Below are positions 21,373 to 34,392 of a stretch of DNA of 64,000 nt, piece after piece. Position numbers and translations under genes: made by a program. The DNA lies in contig NW_020290008.1 in NCBI RefSeq assembly GCF_003144195.1, positions 1-64,000 on the forward strand, written 5' to 3'. Numbering within the stretch: position 1 is the stretch's first letter; each line of letters opens with the position of its first letter. The DNA comes from Ceraceosorus guamensis (Eukaryota; Basidiomycota; Exobasidiomycetes; Ceraceosorales; Ceraceosoraceae). The notes under the pieces were generated by a model. That model worked only from the letters and a program-made list of their open reading frames with translations, was not told the DNA's origin and ran no database searches.

Positions 21373-23265
21373 ACCACCACGAGAACTCGCTGGCTGGCTC
21401 ATCACAGTGGATCTCTCGTCTCGATCGATCTGCCTTCACAGTTAGTCACGAGTGAAGTAAAGTAAATCGCGAACTGCGCAAAAACGATGTTTGCCCGTCC
21501 CTCTTCTTTCCTGCGCGCCTTGCAGCACACTATATGGACCGAGCGACGCGCCGCCCTCCCCAATAGCGGGCAAGGGAGAAGTGCGCGAGGAGCGGATGGG
21601 CGGGCGGATGGGCGGATGGGCGCGCGGGTGGAAAGGCAAAATCCATGATTCGCCATGCAGTCACGAGTCCAGCAGAGTGAGAAGAGTCGTGTGCTGGGAT
21701 GTGTGCTGCACAATGCAGGATACTGTATATACATATATGCGTCGAGAAGATTTTGTGGCTTGAAAAGCATTTGATTCGCGATTTGTGATGTGCCTGTGTT
21801 CCAGCGTGGCTGCATGAGCGTGCGTGCGTCTCTCCACTCTCTCGGTCGGTCAGTCATGCAGGAACTCAGACTGTAAGACTGGGTGGACGCTTCCCTGCGT
21901 GCGATTGAGCCACTCAGCGCTGCGACTCGCGATCGGAGAGGATACTCGAGACTCTTGTGAGCCCTCGTCAGGCGTTTTCAACATTGCACGGCAGATCTGG
22001 AGGAGTTGAGCGCGTTGGAGGAAAGGGGACAATTTTTCGTCCGATGAGTCCGAGTCCATCAAAATGCTTGCTGCCCTGCTCTAACCTGCCGGCCCTGCCC
22101 TGGCCAACGCCACCGCGAGCTAAGGGTCCCGCGGCCACGTGCGCCGTGAGTCGCACAAGTCGGGCGGTACCGTCCGACACGCAACCCGCTCAGACTCTCG
22201 GCATGGCATGAGTAGTAGGGACTTGGACTTCCCAAGGCCCAAAATGGCGAGTCTAGCTGCATGGTGAATGATATCGCTTATCAACCCACACTGTGACGGC
22301 ACTGCTCGACATCCCTGTGCCACCTGATTATTCACGATGCCATTTGATTGTTTGCTGACCGCGTAGACATGTCCCGCTCCCGTCTGCATGCATGCATGCA
22401 TGCTTGCTGCACAGGATCCGCTACACTGCGCTGTGCTGCGCAAAATGCCCACCGAAAAGGCGAGCGCGGGGTGGGTGGGTTTCATCTCCAGGCTCGTCCG
22501 CCAGAGCTGGCTTGCTCAGATGTGAATGCGAATCAAGAATGGAGCTGTTTGACGTTTTTACCGATCCCTGAACCGCAGGCTGGCTGGCTGGCTGAACGAA
22601 TGACCGTCCCGCGGGCAGCAGGGCAAAACCTCGTCGAAAGTTGAGGGCCGCGAGTGCGGCGGACACCTCATCGGTCTCCGAGTCTGACAGTCTGAGTCGT
22701 GGGTCACGCTCCGACGAATGCGTGGCCTGTCGTTATAGTAAGGATCCTTCTCGAGCATGCATATGACTCATGACTTGCTGCTTGCAGGCAAAGAGCTTTC
22801 TCTCCTTTCGGTCACGTGTGCGCCCCTCCCGTCTAACCTCCGGCTCCAGATCTGCAACGTGCATGCATGCATGTTGACGCAGCTTTGCGGATTTCCACAG
22901 CTTCGGCGGGCGCCCTCTCCACATCGTGCGCTCACCCGTATATGGCACACTGTGACTCCTGACTCAGACTGACTGCCTGCTCGCTCAGCATGCAGAGGCT
23001 CCTGAGGAGGCGAGGCCCGGTCGAGTGGTGGATCTGAAGATGATGAGCCGGCGGGAGGGAGGAGGATGCATGGATTAAGATTCAAGATCCAGGAGATGAG
23101 ATCTTGTGGGGATGCTATGCTATACCACCTTCTACTCGTGACTCGTGAACACTCACACTCACACTGCAAGTCTGGAATGCAGGTAAAGGATGTTGTGGCT
23201 TGCTTCAACACCATTCCCGACTTTTTCCCCCTCATTGTAAAGCCCAGGCGATCAGAGAGGACAAG

Positions 23266-26200
23266 ATGACAATCGTGGATGTGGCCGCGGCTCTGGAAGC
23301 GGGTTGCGTGCCTACCAACGCGCAAGCCGAACGTCTACTGCAATCCGCACTCTCTTCCAAGGCCTTGCAAACGCAGTTGCTGAGTCCCTCTGGCTCCACA
23401 CTGGTCGCGGATTGCAGGCAATTCATCGAGACGCTGGGAAACATTTTGAGAGATCGGAATGGCAAGGAAGAGCTGCAAGAATTTTGGTGGAAGAGCAGGG
23501 GCGCCTTCATGCATCAAGCTGGAGGAGGAGGAGAGGATGGCAAAGTGGAGGTGGGAGAAGGTCAGGGTGCGCTTGCTGAGACGTGCAAGGACACCAAAGG
23601 TAGAAGAAGCAAGGAGGAGAAAAAGCAGAGAAAGAAGCAAGAGAAGCCGAAAGTGTCACGGAGAGTCAAGAGCGAATCTGAGCAGGGTGAGCCCCAGCTG
23701 CGAGGGAAATTCGTCAGCATCGCTGGCCTCCTTTCGCGCCGCTCGCGGTTGACCACTCCTCTTCCTCTGCCCCCAACACACGACGTGCAGCTTTCAAGCA
23801 CTTGCGCACGCTGGCACGACTCTTGCTCGTCCAGCCAGAGCTACGTCACATCATCTCGGACGGAGCCCTGCTGCTGGCCGAAGTGCTTCAAAGGACTACC
23901 GGCACATCTCTAGAAGAGGCCAGGGCAACCATGGGTCAAGTCAAATCGGCGACGGGCACATTTCAGAATGTGGCCTTTAGAGCTCTGGCCCAGGCGAAAG
24001 TGGGCAAAGCTGCTGCTGCTGCAGCAGCAGATACGGCTGATCAGGCGAGGGAGGAGACAAGGGCATTGAAGAGCGGACTGCTTGGACGAGTAACGGATGC
24101 TGCGGGTAAAAAGGTAGATGCTTCGGGCGTTCCGGCCTTGCAGGCTTTGCGTGAGCAGCTGAAAGAGTACAGAGGAGCTCAAAAGATGACGAGCGTGGCG
24201 GATATCAGAGGGGAGCTGTCCAATGCCGAGTCGGTTCCTTCGTTGGACGCTTTGCAAGCTAGCCTGTTGCGCGTGGCTGCAGAGGTAGCCAGTACGCCCG
24301 CACAGCTCGAATCGATGAAGCAAGACGTATCGAATGGCAAGATTCCTACGGATCTGCAGAAAGCTTTGCTGGGTAGTCCGGGCGAGCAAGGATCGATCGA
24401 CCCTACGGACCTGGTCGATGCTGCTCAGCTCATCGCTGTCGCCAGCCGCAAAGCTCGTTTGACCGACAGACAGAAAGTGGAGGAGATGATCAAGGGCACG
24501 GGAATCGCTGCGAAACAGAATCTCCAAGCTGCGTGGACGCCAGAGAGGAAGGAAAGGCTGGTCAGGCGCCTGAGAAAGGTGCGTCGTGCATCATCAGACG
24601 ACTCGACGCGCCTGCAGCGTAGCTGACGTAGAGGGCGCATCCCACTCGCCAGCTCGTCGTCGACTGCCAATCTAACCAAGATTACAAGGACGCTCTGATC
24701 TGGTTCATTGAGAGAGCAGAGACGCTCGTCAGAGCTACGCAGCAAAATTTCGAAAGACCGAGCTCAACTTTGGACGATGCGCTCGCAGACGCTACCCGAC
24801 CGCTCATCCAATTGCTTGAGAATGTGAGCGAAGATTGCTACATTGTCGCGAGGTCTTTCAACGCAAACTAACACCGCTCCCACTTTTTGACCCAGTTTGC
24901 CGGCGGGCGCTCGCTACGTGACATTCTTTCCCTAGCTCGCAAGTTGAGCTTAGGGGCGAAGGATGATCCCGCAATTCGCCAAGTGTGGCGGGACGCCGAT
25001 AAGTTGCTGAAGCGATCTTTGCTGCAAGAAGGCTATGCTCTCGAGCCTGCATGCGAAGAGGCGTGGCGCGCTTTGGCTGCGCGCTTCGACAAGCTGAATC
25101 AGCAGTACAAGGAGGAACTTGCCAGGCTAGTAGGCCAAGTTGCTGATTTCGCGGCAGCTTTGGCCTCCGACGAGCTCCTGCACCAGCTCAGCGTGCATCT
25201 CAAGAACATCGTCAAGGATGTAAGCTTCGGGAGGGATGGTAGCATGCTGCCCAGCAAAGCGCTTTGGCAAGATCTCCGATTGACCATCTTGCCGGCCATC
25301 TTTGACAAGATCGGAGTGTTGCCCGTGCCGCGCGTCAAGTACACCCATCCAGACTTTGATCTGGTCATCGAGAACATTGCGCTGGAGTTGAAGAATTTGT
25401 TGCCTTCCATGCTGGGCATTCGAATGCTCAACGACGTCCAATTCGACTTTGAGAAGCTCAAGTCCTCCTCGCACTCGCACTCTGTCAAGATCAAGATCAA
25501 GGGTATGAGCATACGCGTGCACAAGTTGGCCTTTGCACTGGAACTCCACAAGGGCTTACCCTTTCACGACAAGGGCATTGCGGATCTCTTGGTGGGAGAC
25601 TTTGGAGTGTCTATCTACATTGACGTGCCAAAGGATCCCGGACCGCACTACTTCAAGGTCAAGAAGGTCAAGGCAAAGTTGAAGACTTTGCGCATCAAGG
25701 TGCACCAAAGCAATCACAGGATCCTGCACGCATTTGCAGATTCCATCGTCAACTCGTATCTGACGAAGCGCATCCTGCGACATTTCATCGGCATGGGCAT
25801 CACGATCGGACTGAAGCAGCTGGACGTGGCGCTGATGGCGCTCAGGTTGGAGAGGGAGGAAGAGGCGGGTAGGATGGATCTTGCGGAAGTTCGCAAACGT
25901 ATCGCTGAGCTGCGAGATCTGCTTCGAAAGTACAATGAACAGGCGGGTCATTTGGAGATTGATTTCAAGAGAGAGGAGGATCCGAACGATGAAAAGAGGT
26001 GGCAGGAGGCGCATGCTGTCAAGTGGATCAAGCAACAGGTGGACACGACTGGAAAGAGAAACGTGGTGACGAACGAGTGGAGATCCTCTGCTTTCGATAG
26101 ACTTGGAGAGGAGACTGTGCAGCCGGCAGTATCGAAGCAGGCCATTTTGGCGGTGGAGAATGCTGCAGAGGGTTCGATCTCTCAAGCAGGCCAGGTCGAG

Positions 26201-26443
26201 GAGACAGAGGAGGAAGCCACTGTGGCGCAGAAGCCCGAGGGTGCCACAACAAAAGGGACGGTGGAGAAGGCGCAAGAAGAGCTGGAGAGTGTAAGGATGG
26301 AGGAGCGGCAAGCGAGAAGAGAGGCGAATGATCCCGAATCGATGAGCAGCAGAGCTGGAGCGCAAGCTGTCAAGACTCAAAGCAAGACATCGGACCAGGT
26401 GCAGCAGCTCGAAAAGACGGTGGAGCAGCACGATGCGCTTTAG
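23266..26443 (+). CDS. HAM1-like conserved fungal protein (HAM1_N / HAM1_C, TULIP-like)
   Basis: My model has exons 23266-23686, 23791-24578, 24653-24823 and 24896-26443 (975 aa). The junctions are phase-consistent and restore smooth sequence such as AFKHLRTLARLLLVQPELRH and DCQSNQDYKDALIWFIERAE. The order matches the fungal family with HAM1-like N- and C-terminal domains (formerly DUF5923 and DUF4449). Helical N-terminal segments are followed at about residues 590-780 by a beta-rich part with VKIKIKGMSIRVHKLAF, GDFGVSIYIDVPKD and NSYLTKRILRHFIGMGI. The last part resembles the lipid-binding BPI/TULIP fold, so a lipid-related role is possible but inferred. A Lys/Glu-rich tail of about 180 residues ends the protein. 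Exon 1 carries a KKQRKKQEK basic run. The biochemical function is unknown to me. Confidence 0.78.
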
Positions 26444-27561
26444 AATCGCTTTCATTCACCATTGCAGCTTGATCAATGTCTCAGCTTTGCTCTCGCGATA
26501 TCGATTGGACACGAATAGCTTTGCCGTCAAGTGATGTAGATACCCTCACCAATCCTCTCTTTTGATATCCCGCGCCCCCTCCCACAGCGAAGCGTGGTTG
26601 GTGCGCCTGCACTGCGACTGGGTCTGAATGCTTGGGGTTGAGCACATGCAGGCGCTGCGAATGGATGCGTCCATGAAACGCAAGGATGATCGCATAGGAG
26701 TTTGACTGATTGATTCGCCTGCGATGGTAGAATACACAAGCAGTCGTGATCGATGCTCCTTGCTCAAGACTGCTGGTCATCTGAACGTGATTCTCCCCTT
26801 AAGCTAACTAGCAGTCTGATGAGAATCTCGAGCAAATGTACAACAGAAGAATCGTAGGGATGCGCAGCCACGCTCCCCCTCTACTCACCACACAATGACT
26901 GCGCGGCCTCGACACGATCGGCAAAACGGCGGGCGGGCCTTGTCGGCGTCTTCTTTCTGCTGATGAGTCATGACCGCGCTCGGGCTTTATGCACGCTGCA
27001 ATTAACGCGCGCATTATGCATCTTTGGATGCTGCGTGAGTCGATCGTGCGGCATGTGAGTCAGAGTCATGAGTCATGGAGGGGCACTCGTTCGTGATCCT
27101 TTTGCTGACTCGTCCGACACGCATGCTTTCCTTCCAGTCAACATTCGGCGCCGTCGCTCCCACAGCCGACTGCTACATCACATCAAGTTGGCCTCAGATC
27201 CAGACGCAGGTCGTTTCGTTGCTCATCAAATCGCCACGTAGACTCACGACTAGACGCGTGTGATTTCGCTCGTGCGAAGTCGAGTGCTGCTACGTCTCCT
27301 TTAGACGTGTTGGAATCGAACGCATAGAGGCTGCTGCGCACCCAAATAGTGGCCACTTGGCCGCCTACATGTTGCTTTTGAACTACCACCACCACCACCT
27401 CCTTCACCACAACCGCTCTCCTCGCCACGCTCTCTCGCATCAGCGCATTCATTCGCATACTTTAGCAAGCGCGAGCACGTCCAAGAAAGCACGCTTCCTT
27501 CACTCTGTCGCCGAACACACGTTTCCACGTTCACTCTGAGCCTTCTCCTCCTGCAAGCATC
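26444..27561. other. tandem intergenic region, no gene seen
   Basis: About 1.1 kb between two plus-strand genes. Frames are short and without motifs. The words TGAGTCA and CATGAGTCATGG occur at about 26963 and 27066. A CCACCA run lies near 27386-27402. It presumably contains the HAM1-like 3' UTR and the promoter of the zinc-finger gene. Confidence 0.55.
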
Positions 27562-30500
27562 ATGGCCCTTGCCGCTGATCCGTCTCCCTCACGTCCACCT
27601 TCCACCTCCAATCTCAACGCTGCATCGCACAACTTGGAGCACAGTACGCATTCGGAAACGCGTCAAAGTCGGGCAGGCGCTCGGCCACGGAAAGGGCGCG
27701 GTGGGGCGGCATCTGCTCCGAGCGACGTCGAAGGCGCTCCGCTAGGACATGCTGCTGATCGGGGCGCGCCTAGTGGGTCACGCGGACGGGGTAGAGGCCG
27801 AGGTCGAGGCAGAGGTCGTGGCGGAGGAGCGGCAGCAGCAGCAGCAGCAACAGCAGCAGCTGGAGGTGGACGAGGTCGTGAAGGGGCAGGCGTGTCTAAT
27901 GTTGCTGAGCATGCTCGAGGCGGTAGTGTCGCAGCACCGACAAAGAGCGCAGGACGAAGAGAAAGGTTCGGTGGCAAGATTTCTGGAGCGGAAGGAGCTG
28001 CTGTCAAGGGCGCTAGGAGTGCGCAAGAAGCTCGGGAAGATGCTAAGCCTGCTGCGCCTATCGAGTATGTCGACTTGCGCTCGAGACTCGTTGCAGAGCT
28101 GGGATCTGGTCAGTACGACTGTAGCGTGTGCTACAGCTCCATCACGCGAAGGGTGGCCGTGTGGGGCTGCGACAAGTGCTTTGCCGTTCTGCACCTCTCT
28201 TGTGCCCGACAATGGGCTGAGGCTAGCGTTCAGAAAGCCGAAGAGCAGAATGCCATGCAGGAAGATCCGAGCATCAGAAACAGAAAAGGAACGTGGAGAT
28301 GTCCGGGGTGTCAGTATTCCAGGGAGCAGGTACCTACCGTGTACAAATGCTGGGATGGACAGGTGGTGGAGCCGAATGGCGGCAAAGGAGCACCTGCGCA
28401 TTCATGTGGCAGGCCGTGTGCGCGAGGGAAATGCCAGCACGGCTGCTCTGCTGGACCGTGTCATCCAGGTAAGTGCAAGAAGGATGACCTTGGGTCTGAT
28501 GTGTCATTTCAGTAGAGCTAATCGTCCCTTCGCATCACAGGTCCTTGCCCACCCTGCCCCGTCACCTTGACGCGAAAATGCTTCTGCGGCTCGCAAGAGA
28601 TTGCAGCTCGGTGCTCGCAGATCAGCAATTCAAGCCGCGCAGGTGCGACATCGGTCCCAGGTTCCTCAGCCGCCCAAGGAGTCTCTTGCGGATCCACTTG
28701 CGACAAGGTCCTCACCTGCGGCGTTCATCGCTGTGAGCAGGCATGCCATCCTGGACCCTGCGAAGCGTGCGACAAGCGCACCCAGGCTCCTTGCTACTGC
28801 GGAAGGGAAAGTCAAGATATGCTCTGTGGCGGAGGCGAGCCTCGCAGCAGCGCTGAGGCAGATGGAAAGGAATGGACAGGCAGATGGAGCTGTCAAAGTC
28901 AGTGCAAGAAGCGATTCGATGTGAGTACTTGTCAAAGGTTTGCGTTGTGTCTGCGAGCGCGTACTAATGCGCCGCAACTCATAAAGTGTGGGAAGCACGC
29001 TTGCGAACAGTCTTGCCACCCCGTTACAGCGCGTCCGACTCGCTGTCCTCTGGCCCCGGACCTCGTCAAGACGTGCCCTTGTGGAGCAGAGAAGCTGACA
29101 CAAGTGAGGGCGGCCTGCACGGACGCCGTTCCTACGTGCACGCGGAGCTGCTCCAAGGTGCTGCCGTGCGGCCACGAATGCGTGGCCAAGTGTCACCACG
29201 GAGCTTGTCCTCCCTGCGCCGTCTCTACAACTACACCGTGTCGTTGCGGGGAGAGCAAGGCGACGCTACCTTGCCACGAACGCCAAAAGCAGATGCTGAG
29301 CAGTCAAGCGGAGGATGTGCTCTGCGGACGATCGTGCCCTGCGCTACGCCACTGCGGGCGTCATCAATGCTCCCGCCGATGCTGCCCCCTCGCCTTTCAA
29401 GCAAGGTCAAAACCGCGGAAACGCATGACTGCAGCTGATCTGGAAGAACAGGATCCGGCCGGGTTGCACGCTTGCGACTTGCCGTGCGGAAAACCGCTGT
29501 CTTGCGGACATGCTTGCCCGCTCAAGTGCCATCGGGGATCATGTCCACCTTGTCTCAGAGCAAGCTTCGAAGAGCTCATCTGCCACTGTGGAAGGACGGT
29601 GATAGACCCGCCCATCGCTTGCGGCACGCAGGTGCGCTGCAATTTTCCCTGCATTCGAGGAGGACCTCCATGTGGACATCCCAAACAACCGCACAATTGC
29701 CACGAGAACGAGGATGGATGCCCGCCCTGCGTATACTTGGTAGAGAGAGCTTGCAGGTGCGCCAAGGCCAATACGGTTCCAAACGTGCCTTGCTCGAGGT
29801 CCATCGATGTGGTTTCGTGCGGCGTTGTTTGCGGAGCGACGCTCAGCTGCGGGTATCACAAGGATGCGGCCCTGTGTCACTCGGGCAAGTGCGCACCTTG
29901 CAATCAAACGTGCGGCAAACCTCGACCGATCTGCGGACACGCGTGTCAGAAGTCTTGCCACGCTCCATCGGCATGCCCAGAGTCGGAAGCTTGCACAGCC
30001 AACATCACTTTGGAATGTCCGTGCGGCAATCTCCAACAGAGAGCACGATGCGGCGCGTCCATCCACTCCAAACCGGCGACGGATAGGAAGCTGAAATGCA
30101 CCGACGCTTGTTCCATAGCTGCGCGGAATGCAAAGCTTGCCGAAGCTCTCGGGCTCAATCCGATGGAAAAAGGCGCCAAAGCGGAGTATCCCCTCCCACT
30201 CGTCGACCACTTCTTGACGAACCGCAGGGCTTGTGAAGAGACGGAAAGGGCGTTTGCGGATTTTATCCACTCTCCCAGACACGGCATGGTGCTGCCGAGT
30301 GCGGGCAAGCAGCAAAGAGATTTTGAACTGGCTCTTGCGCCCCATTACAATCTCATCGCGGAAAGCTTGGACGGCCGTTCGACGTCTCTTAGAAGACAGC
30401 AGACGAGCAAGATTCCCAGTCCGACCTTGTCTCAAGCGGCGGGCGTCGTTGCTTCGCAAAGAGCGTCGGGTCTGGCAGCGGGGCCCTCAAGGCCCACAGC

Positions 30501-31203
30501 ACTTGGTCAATTGAAGCGTCCCGAGTCTTTGACGACATCAATTGGACCTCGCGCACCTCTGAACGCCATCCTGCTCGAAAAGGTGTTTGGTCATGATGCG
30601 ACATCGCTCGAGGCTCTGTTGCACAGTCGCGCGCTCAAAGGTTTGGCTATACAGCTCAGATGGATAGGTGACGAAGATGTCGTTGTCACGAGCGATACGG
30701 TACCTGCTGCACGATTGTTGGCCGTGCCCACACTAGCAGCTCTTCGACAACACGCCAAGACGGAGCACTTTGCAGCGAGCGTCGTCGCTGTAGCATTCGA
30801 CGGTCTGTCGAAGCGCGTCATAAGGAAAGACGACGGGGAGAACAAGACGGGCTCGACGAGCGCATCTGCATCTGCCTGGACTGTCAACATGTCCAGGACC
30901 GGCTCGGCATCAGGTTCGGGCACTGTTACGCCTACTCACTCGGCACCTAGGACCGGCGGCTGGGCAGCCGTAGCATCCGGTGCGCTAGCCAACAAGAACA
31001 ATGCCTCTCGTGAGACCGCCAATGGGCGGTCAACGAGCGCATGGGAAAGTTTAAGCGGTGCTGGTATGCCTCGCCCTAGCGATGTCATGCCTGCGACTGC
31101 GCGAACGGGCGGCTCGGTGACGTTGAATACTTCCGCACCTCCACTTCCTGCTGCTGCATCTACCGACCTTGTCGTCGACTCGTGGGATGCGGATGATGGA
31201 TGA
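27562..31203 (+). CDS. NF-X1-type zinc-finger protein (NFX1 / Fap1 / Shuttle craft family)
   Basis: Transcription or RNA regulator with possible ubiquitin-ligase activity; the yeast orthologue Fap1 binds FKBP12. My model joins 27562-28468, 28541-28920 and 28987-31203 (1167 aa). The N-terminus has an RG/GR-rich stretch. A RING/PHD-like Cys-His cluster lies at about 183-255 (CSVC, CDKC, HLSC, CPGC). Tandem NF-X1 fingers fill about 275-800, recognisable by repeated CGH.C..KCH.G.CPPC patterns. An R3H-like nucleic-acid domain is at about 842-890 (FADFIHSPRHGMVLPS then LAPHYNLIAESLD). The C-terminal 300 residues are Ser/Ala/Thr-rich. The second intron is only 66 nt, in frame and free of stops. Domain order matches the family exactly; cellular targets cannot be read from sequence. 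Confidence 0.9.
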
Positions 31204-32224
31204 ACATGAGGTTGCAGAATTTTGCCCATGCGCGTGCAAATGTGAAAGACGTCTTGCTATACATTGCAACGTTGCAAATGTGCGATACAACTGGGCTTGG
31301 CGCGTGGTGTGAAGTTTTGAGGCTCGTGATTGTTTTCACTGCAAGCGCCCCTCGCTTCGAAGGATGATGCGCCGTTTCTTGGTCCGAAATGATCTCAAGA
31401 CTTGGCGGACTGCTTTAGGGCACACTGAGCCTGACTTGTAGCATTCATTGCTGTAGAAATGAAGTCCCTTCTCTCGGCTGTCCGGGCACACAGACACCAT
31501 CTTGATCACCTGCAAAGTAAGGGTGCAAAGGTGAGTAGATGCCACATACTTCAGGCACGTTCAGCCCACAACCACTTTCCTGGCCCAAGTACGCTTTTCG
31601 AATACTGTATAAATTCCACTTTCGCCCAAAGTCGACAACCAGCCCCAGATCCCTCAAGTTCTGGCTGCCCAATGCTCGAGCACGCACATTCCGGGGTTAC
31701 ACGTTCAAAAGGCAAGCTTGGTAGCGCTGAGGAAGTATCGCATAGCAGACCTCGAGCGCAGTCAGAAGAAGTGTGGGGCCCAAAGGCGGGTTGATGGACA
31801 TTGGGCTGTCTCTGCCTTGCCAACAGTCACGGCCGCCAAGAGCCCCCTGGCTAGGTACGGGCCACTTGAAGCTGATTGGCTTGGCATTGCCCGTAGTGCT
31901 GCAAACTGTGAACATCCTGCGCTTGTGATTGACATGCACGTTGATAAGACAGGCTTTGGCGTCGCGCTATCATTGGCCAAGCCTGTATGGGCCAAGTGCT
32001 CGCCATTTTCCATGTTGACATCTGTCCAGCTCATGTGAGCTTGGAACATGCAGGAAGCGCAGTGTCGGCAAGATGAGATCACTGTCCAGCACAAGAATCA
32101 AAATGTCTCCAACAGATGGACACCACCATTGCCAAGACAAGCTGTACAAGGTGGAGCGCAACCTTGCCAGGGCTGATCCTGAAATCACCCATCAAAGAAA
32201 GCAATACAATGGCAAGATGGAGCC

Positions 32225-33022
32225 TTGTCAACCGTCATTCTGTGCGTTGGCGGCCTGGCCTATAAGCGCTTTGTCAACCTTCTGCAAGCATGCGGAGGCT
32301 CCGTCTTTGCACAGCAGATGCAGCCCATCTGGCAGACATTCATCTTGGCTCAATCCAGCAAATGTTTGTTGCCGCAGCATACCTCTCTGCTGGCATGGCT
32401 TCACCTTGCTTGCGCAACCTTGTCAGCAGCATCCAGGAGGGTGGAGACATGTTTCAAGTCACCTCTGATGAACACCCCCACATTACCCTTCCTGCTCGAG
32501 GTGGTTGCGCTTTTTCGCTTTATTGCGATCCTACGTTTTCCAATCAGTTGGGGGGGGGGGGGGGGGCAATCTGCTCGTCTGTTATTCAAGATTGGCACGC
32601 CAAGGCTCAAGGATGCGCAAGCAAGTGCTCAGATTGCCTTTGAGGACGCCAGCACCGTCGACTCCAACTCGCTCAAAGACGTCTTTGTTGTGGCGCGCTC
32701 CGCAAGCAGGATCATTGCTTATGAGCGCCTGCTGGAGACCACCAACAGTGGCCTCAGCAAACCCATCTTTCACCTTTGGAGACTGGGCATGATCGGCAAT
32801 GCTGCTCTTCTTTGCCTTGAGCATTTTCAGGCACTGCAAACAACGCTCATGTCTTCCTTGCTTTTGGACCCCACGCGACGCACAATCATACACTTTGGCA
32901 TGATCAGGCTCTCTGCCTCACAGGCCTACTTTGTTCTTCCGCGGACTACAGCAGCAGTCTTGGCCATTGCAGAAGGCATCTACGAAGCCGACTTTGCAGC
33001 AGAGAACCTGATCAATGATTGA
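32225..33022 (+). pseudogene. 265-codon open frame of unknown family inside the island
   Basis: The frame begins without an ATG; the first internal ATG is near 32318. The frame gives a Leu/Ala-rich, mostly helical sequence with words such as LAWLHLACATL and RLSASQAYFVLPRT, and it contains a stretch of Gly from the 17-G run at 32550-32566. I recognise no domain. It may be a fragment of a once longer protein. Its neighbour on the opposite strand is equally anonymous. Confidence 0.3.
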
Positions 33023-34392
33023 CCTGCACAAGTCTGCCAGACCGCTTACCGGCAGACCAACAAGTTTTCAAGCATTTTTGGTCGTAGTCAGCAATTGCCC
33101 TCAATTCTCTGGCATTGTGTGCCACAGATTTATAAGCAGAAGAGTCCAGTGGATGCGCCCCTCAACTGCTTTTTTGACAATCGCGTGGGCTCATGCAAGC
33201 CAATTTGGACAAGTTCAACCACAACCTTGCCCAGATTGAGTCCCAGATCACCCATCAGAGGAACGAACCAAAGGGGACATCAAGTACCTGAAGCGAGCTG
33301 CGCAAGAAGGAGGAACTTGTGGACGCGCTCGAAGACACTCTCTGGGGTCTCAAATTCCAGATCGCGACCTTCGTGCAAAGGTTCTGCACGAAGATCACCC
33401 ATCATCTTTGGCCAGCGAGAGACAAAATGTCAGACCGTTTCAAAGGTGAGAGTGGCACCTTGGATCGACTCTGAGAAACATCAATTCACTGACATTCTTG
33501 TGTTGCCAGCGCTTGCGTAGAGCCTCCCCACAGTCTATATAACGCTGTCCCGGCAGCACGTACTCCACATCAATCTTCCATGCCTTCCACGTCTGCCACT
33601 GCAGGCCCCAAACTTGGTGCTGATGCGTCTCTTCAAGATCTCATCTCCAACAGGAGGTGCGCGGGCCAAGCGGAGTCCCTGTGGAAATTTCCTTGAGTGG
33701 CTTTGCCAGAGATCCAGCAAACACTGAAGAGTCTCAAATCTCAACACAAGCTTGGGCGTCTGACCATGAAAGCGATGATGGGAAGGTTCTCCTCCCCATC
33801 TGCGCCTTACCACGGCACTTGACTTGACAGATGAGGACATGCAAGAGATCTGCAAGAGGTCGGCATCGCCCACAAATTTGGACATCTTGGTGGCGCTTCT
33901 CAGTGCTCCTGGCAACACCAAGGATGACCTGTAACTTGATCCAAGTGTTGGCTCTTCCACTGCTGATCTTAAAGCAGCTTTTGACCATTCCAAAGTGATT
34001 TGCAAACATTCGCCAAGCCAGCGCAATGTCCTTGTTGCTGATATGGATGTTACTTGGTTCTTGTCAGAATACTGTCAATGTCTGGGCAAAGATGGAGCCT
34101 TCTAGCAAGGCTCTGTGCCCTACAAACTCCTCAAGAGCTGCCAAGCTATCAGCTTGGCTGCTGAAGAGCTGGCAGCTGCCATGGATCTGATGGTCTTCAT
34201 GGCCAAGCATGTACATGACGTGGCCACTTTCTGCACCTGCACAAAGGGCCGCAAATGAGTTCATCGCTGCTCCTTCTTGTGCTTGCTGTTGTAAAAGACA
34301 AAGTAGAGGTTGCCTTCTGTGTGCTGGCTTGCAGTTGCTGTGATTGCAGGTGCGGCAGCTGCAGGGGAAGAGGAGCAATCCACATACTTGCC

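Larger units (their letters stand above)
19319..23265. other. longest gene-free stretch; repeats, no supported gene
   Basis: Nearly 4 kb between the kinase start and the HAM1-like gene. It contains GCGTTT units near 19391-19412, a CTG x24 tract, an ACCGCAC tandem array, GCATGC runs near 22386-22404 and 22858-22872, and several AGTCACGAGT words. The longest frame (20129-20851, plus) has no ATG at its start and no recognisable domain. The stretch probably serves as promoter for both flanking genes, which are divergent. It could hide a non-coding RNA, but I see no tRNA or snRNA signature. Confidence 0.55.

Noticed and set aside
25556-26455. 299-codon Leu/Arg-rich frame antisense to the HAM1-like gene
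   Set aside because: Complement of Glu/Lys-rich coding sequence, which always yields Leu/Ser/Arg-rich antisense frames.
27749-28570. 273-codon overlapping frame in the first exon of the NFX1-like gene
   Set aside because: The overlapping main frame carries the RG-rich and RING/PHD-like sequence; this one is its shifted reading.
29539-30459. 306-codon frame antisense to the NFX1-like gene
   Set aside because: It opposes an exon with clear zinc-finger coding; Arg/Ala-rich antisense shadow without motifs.
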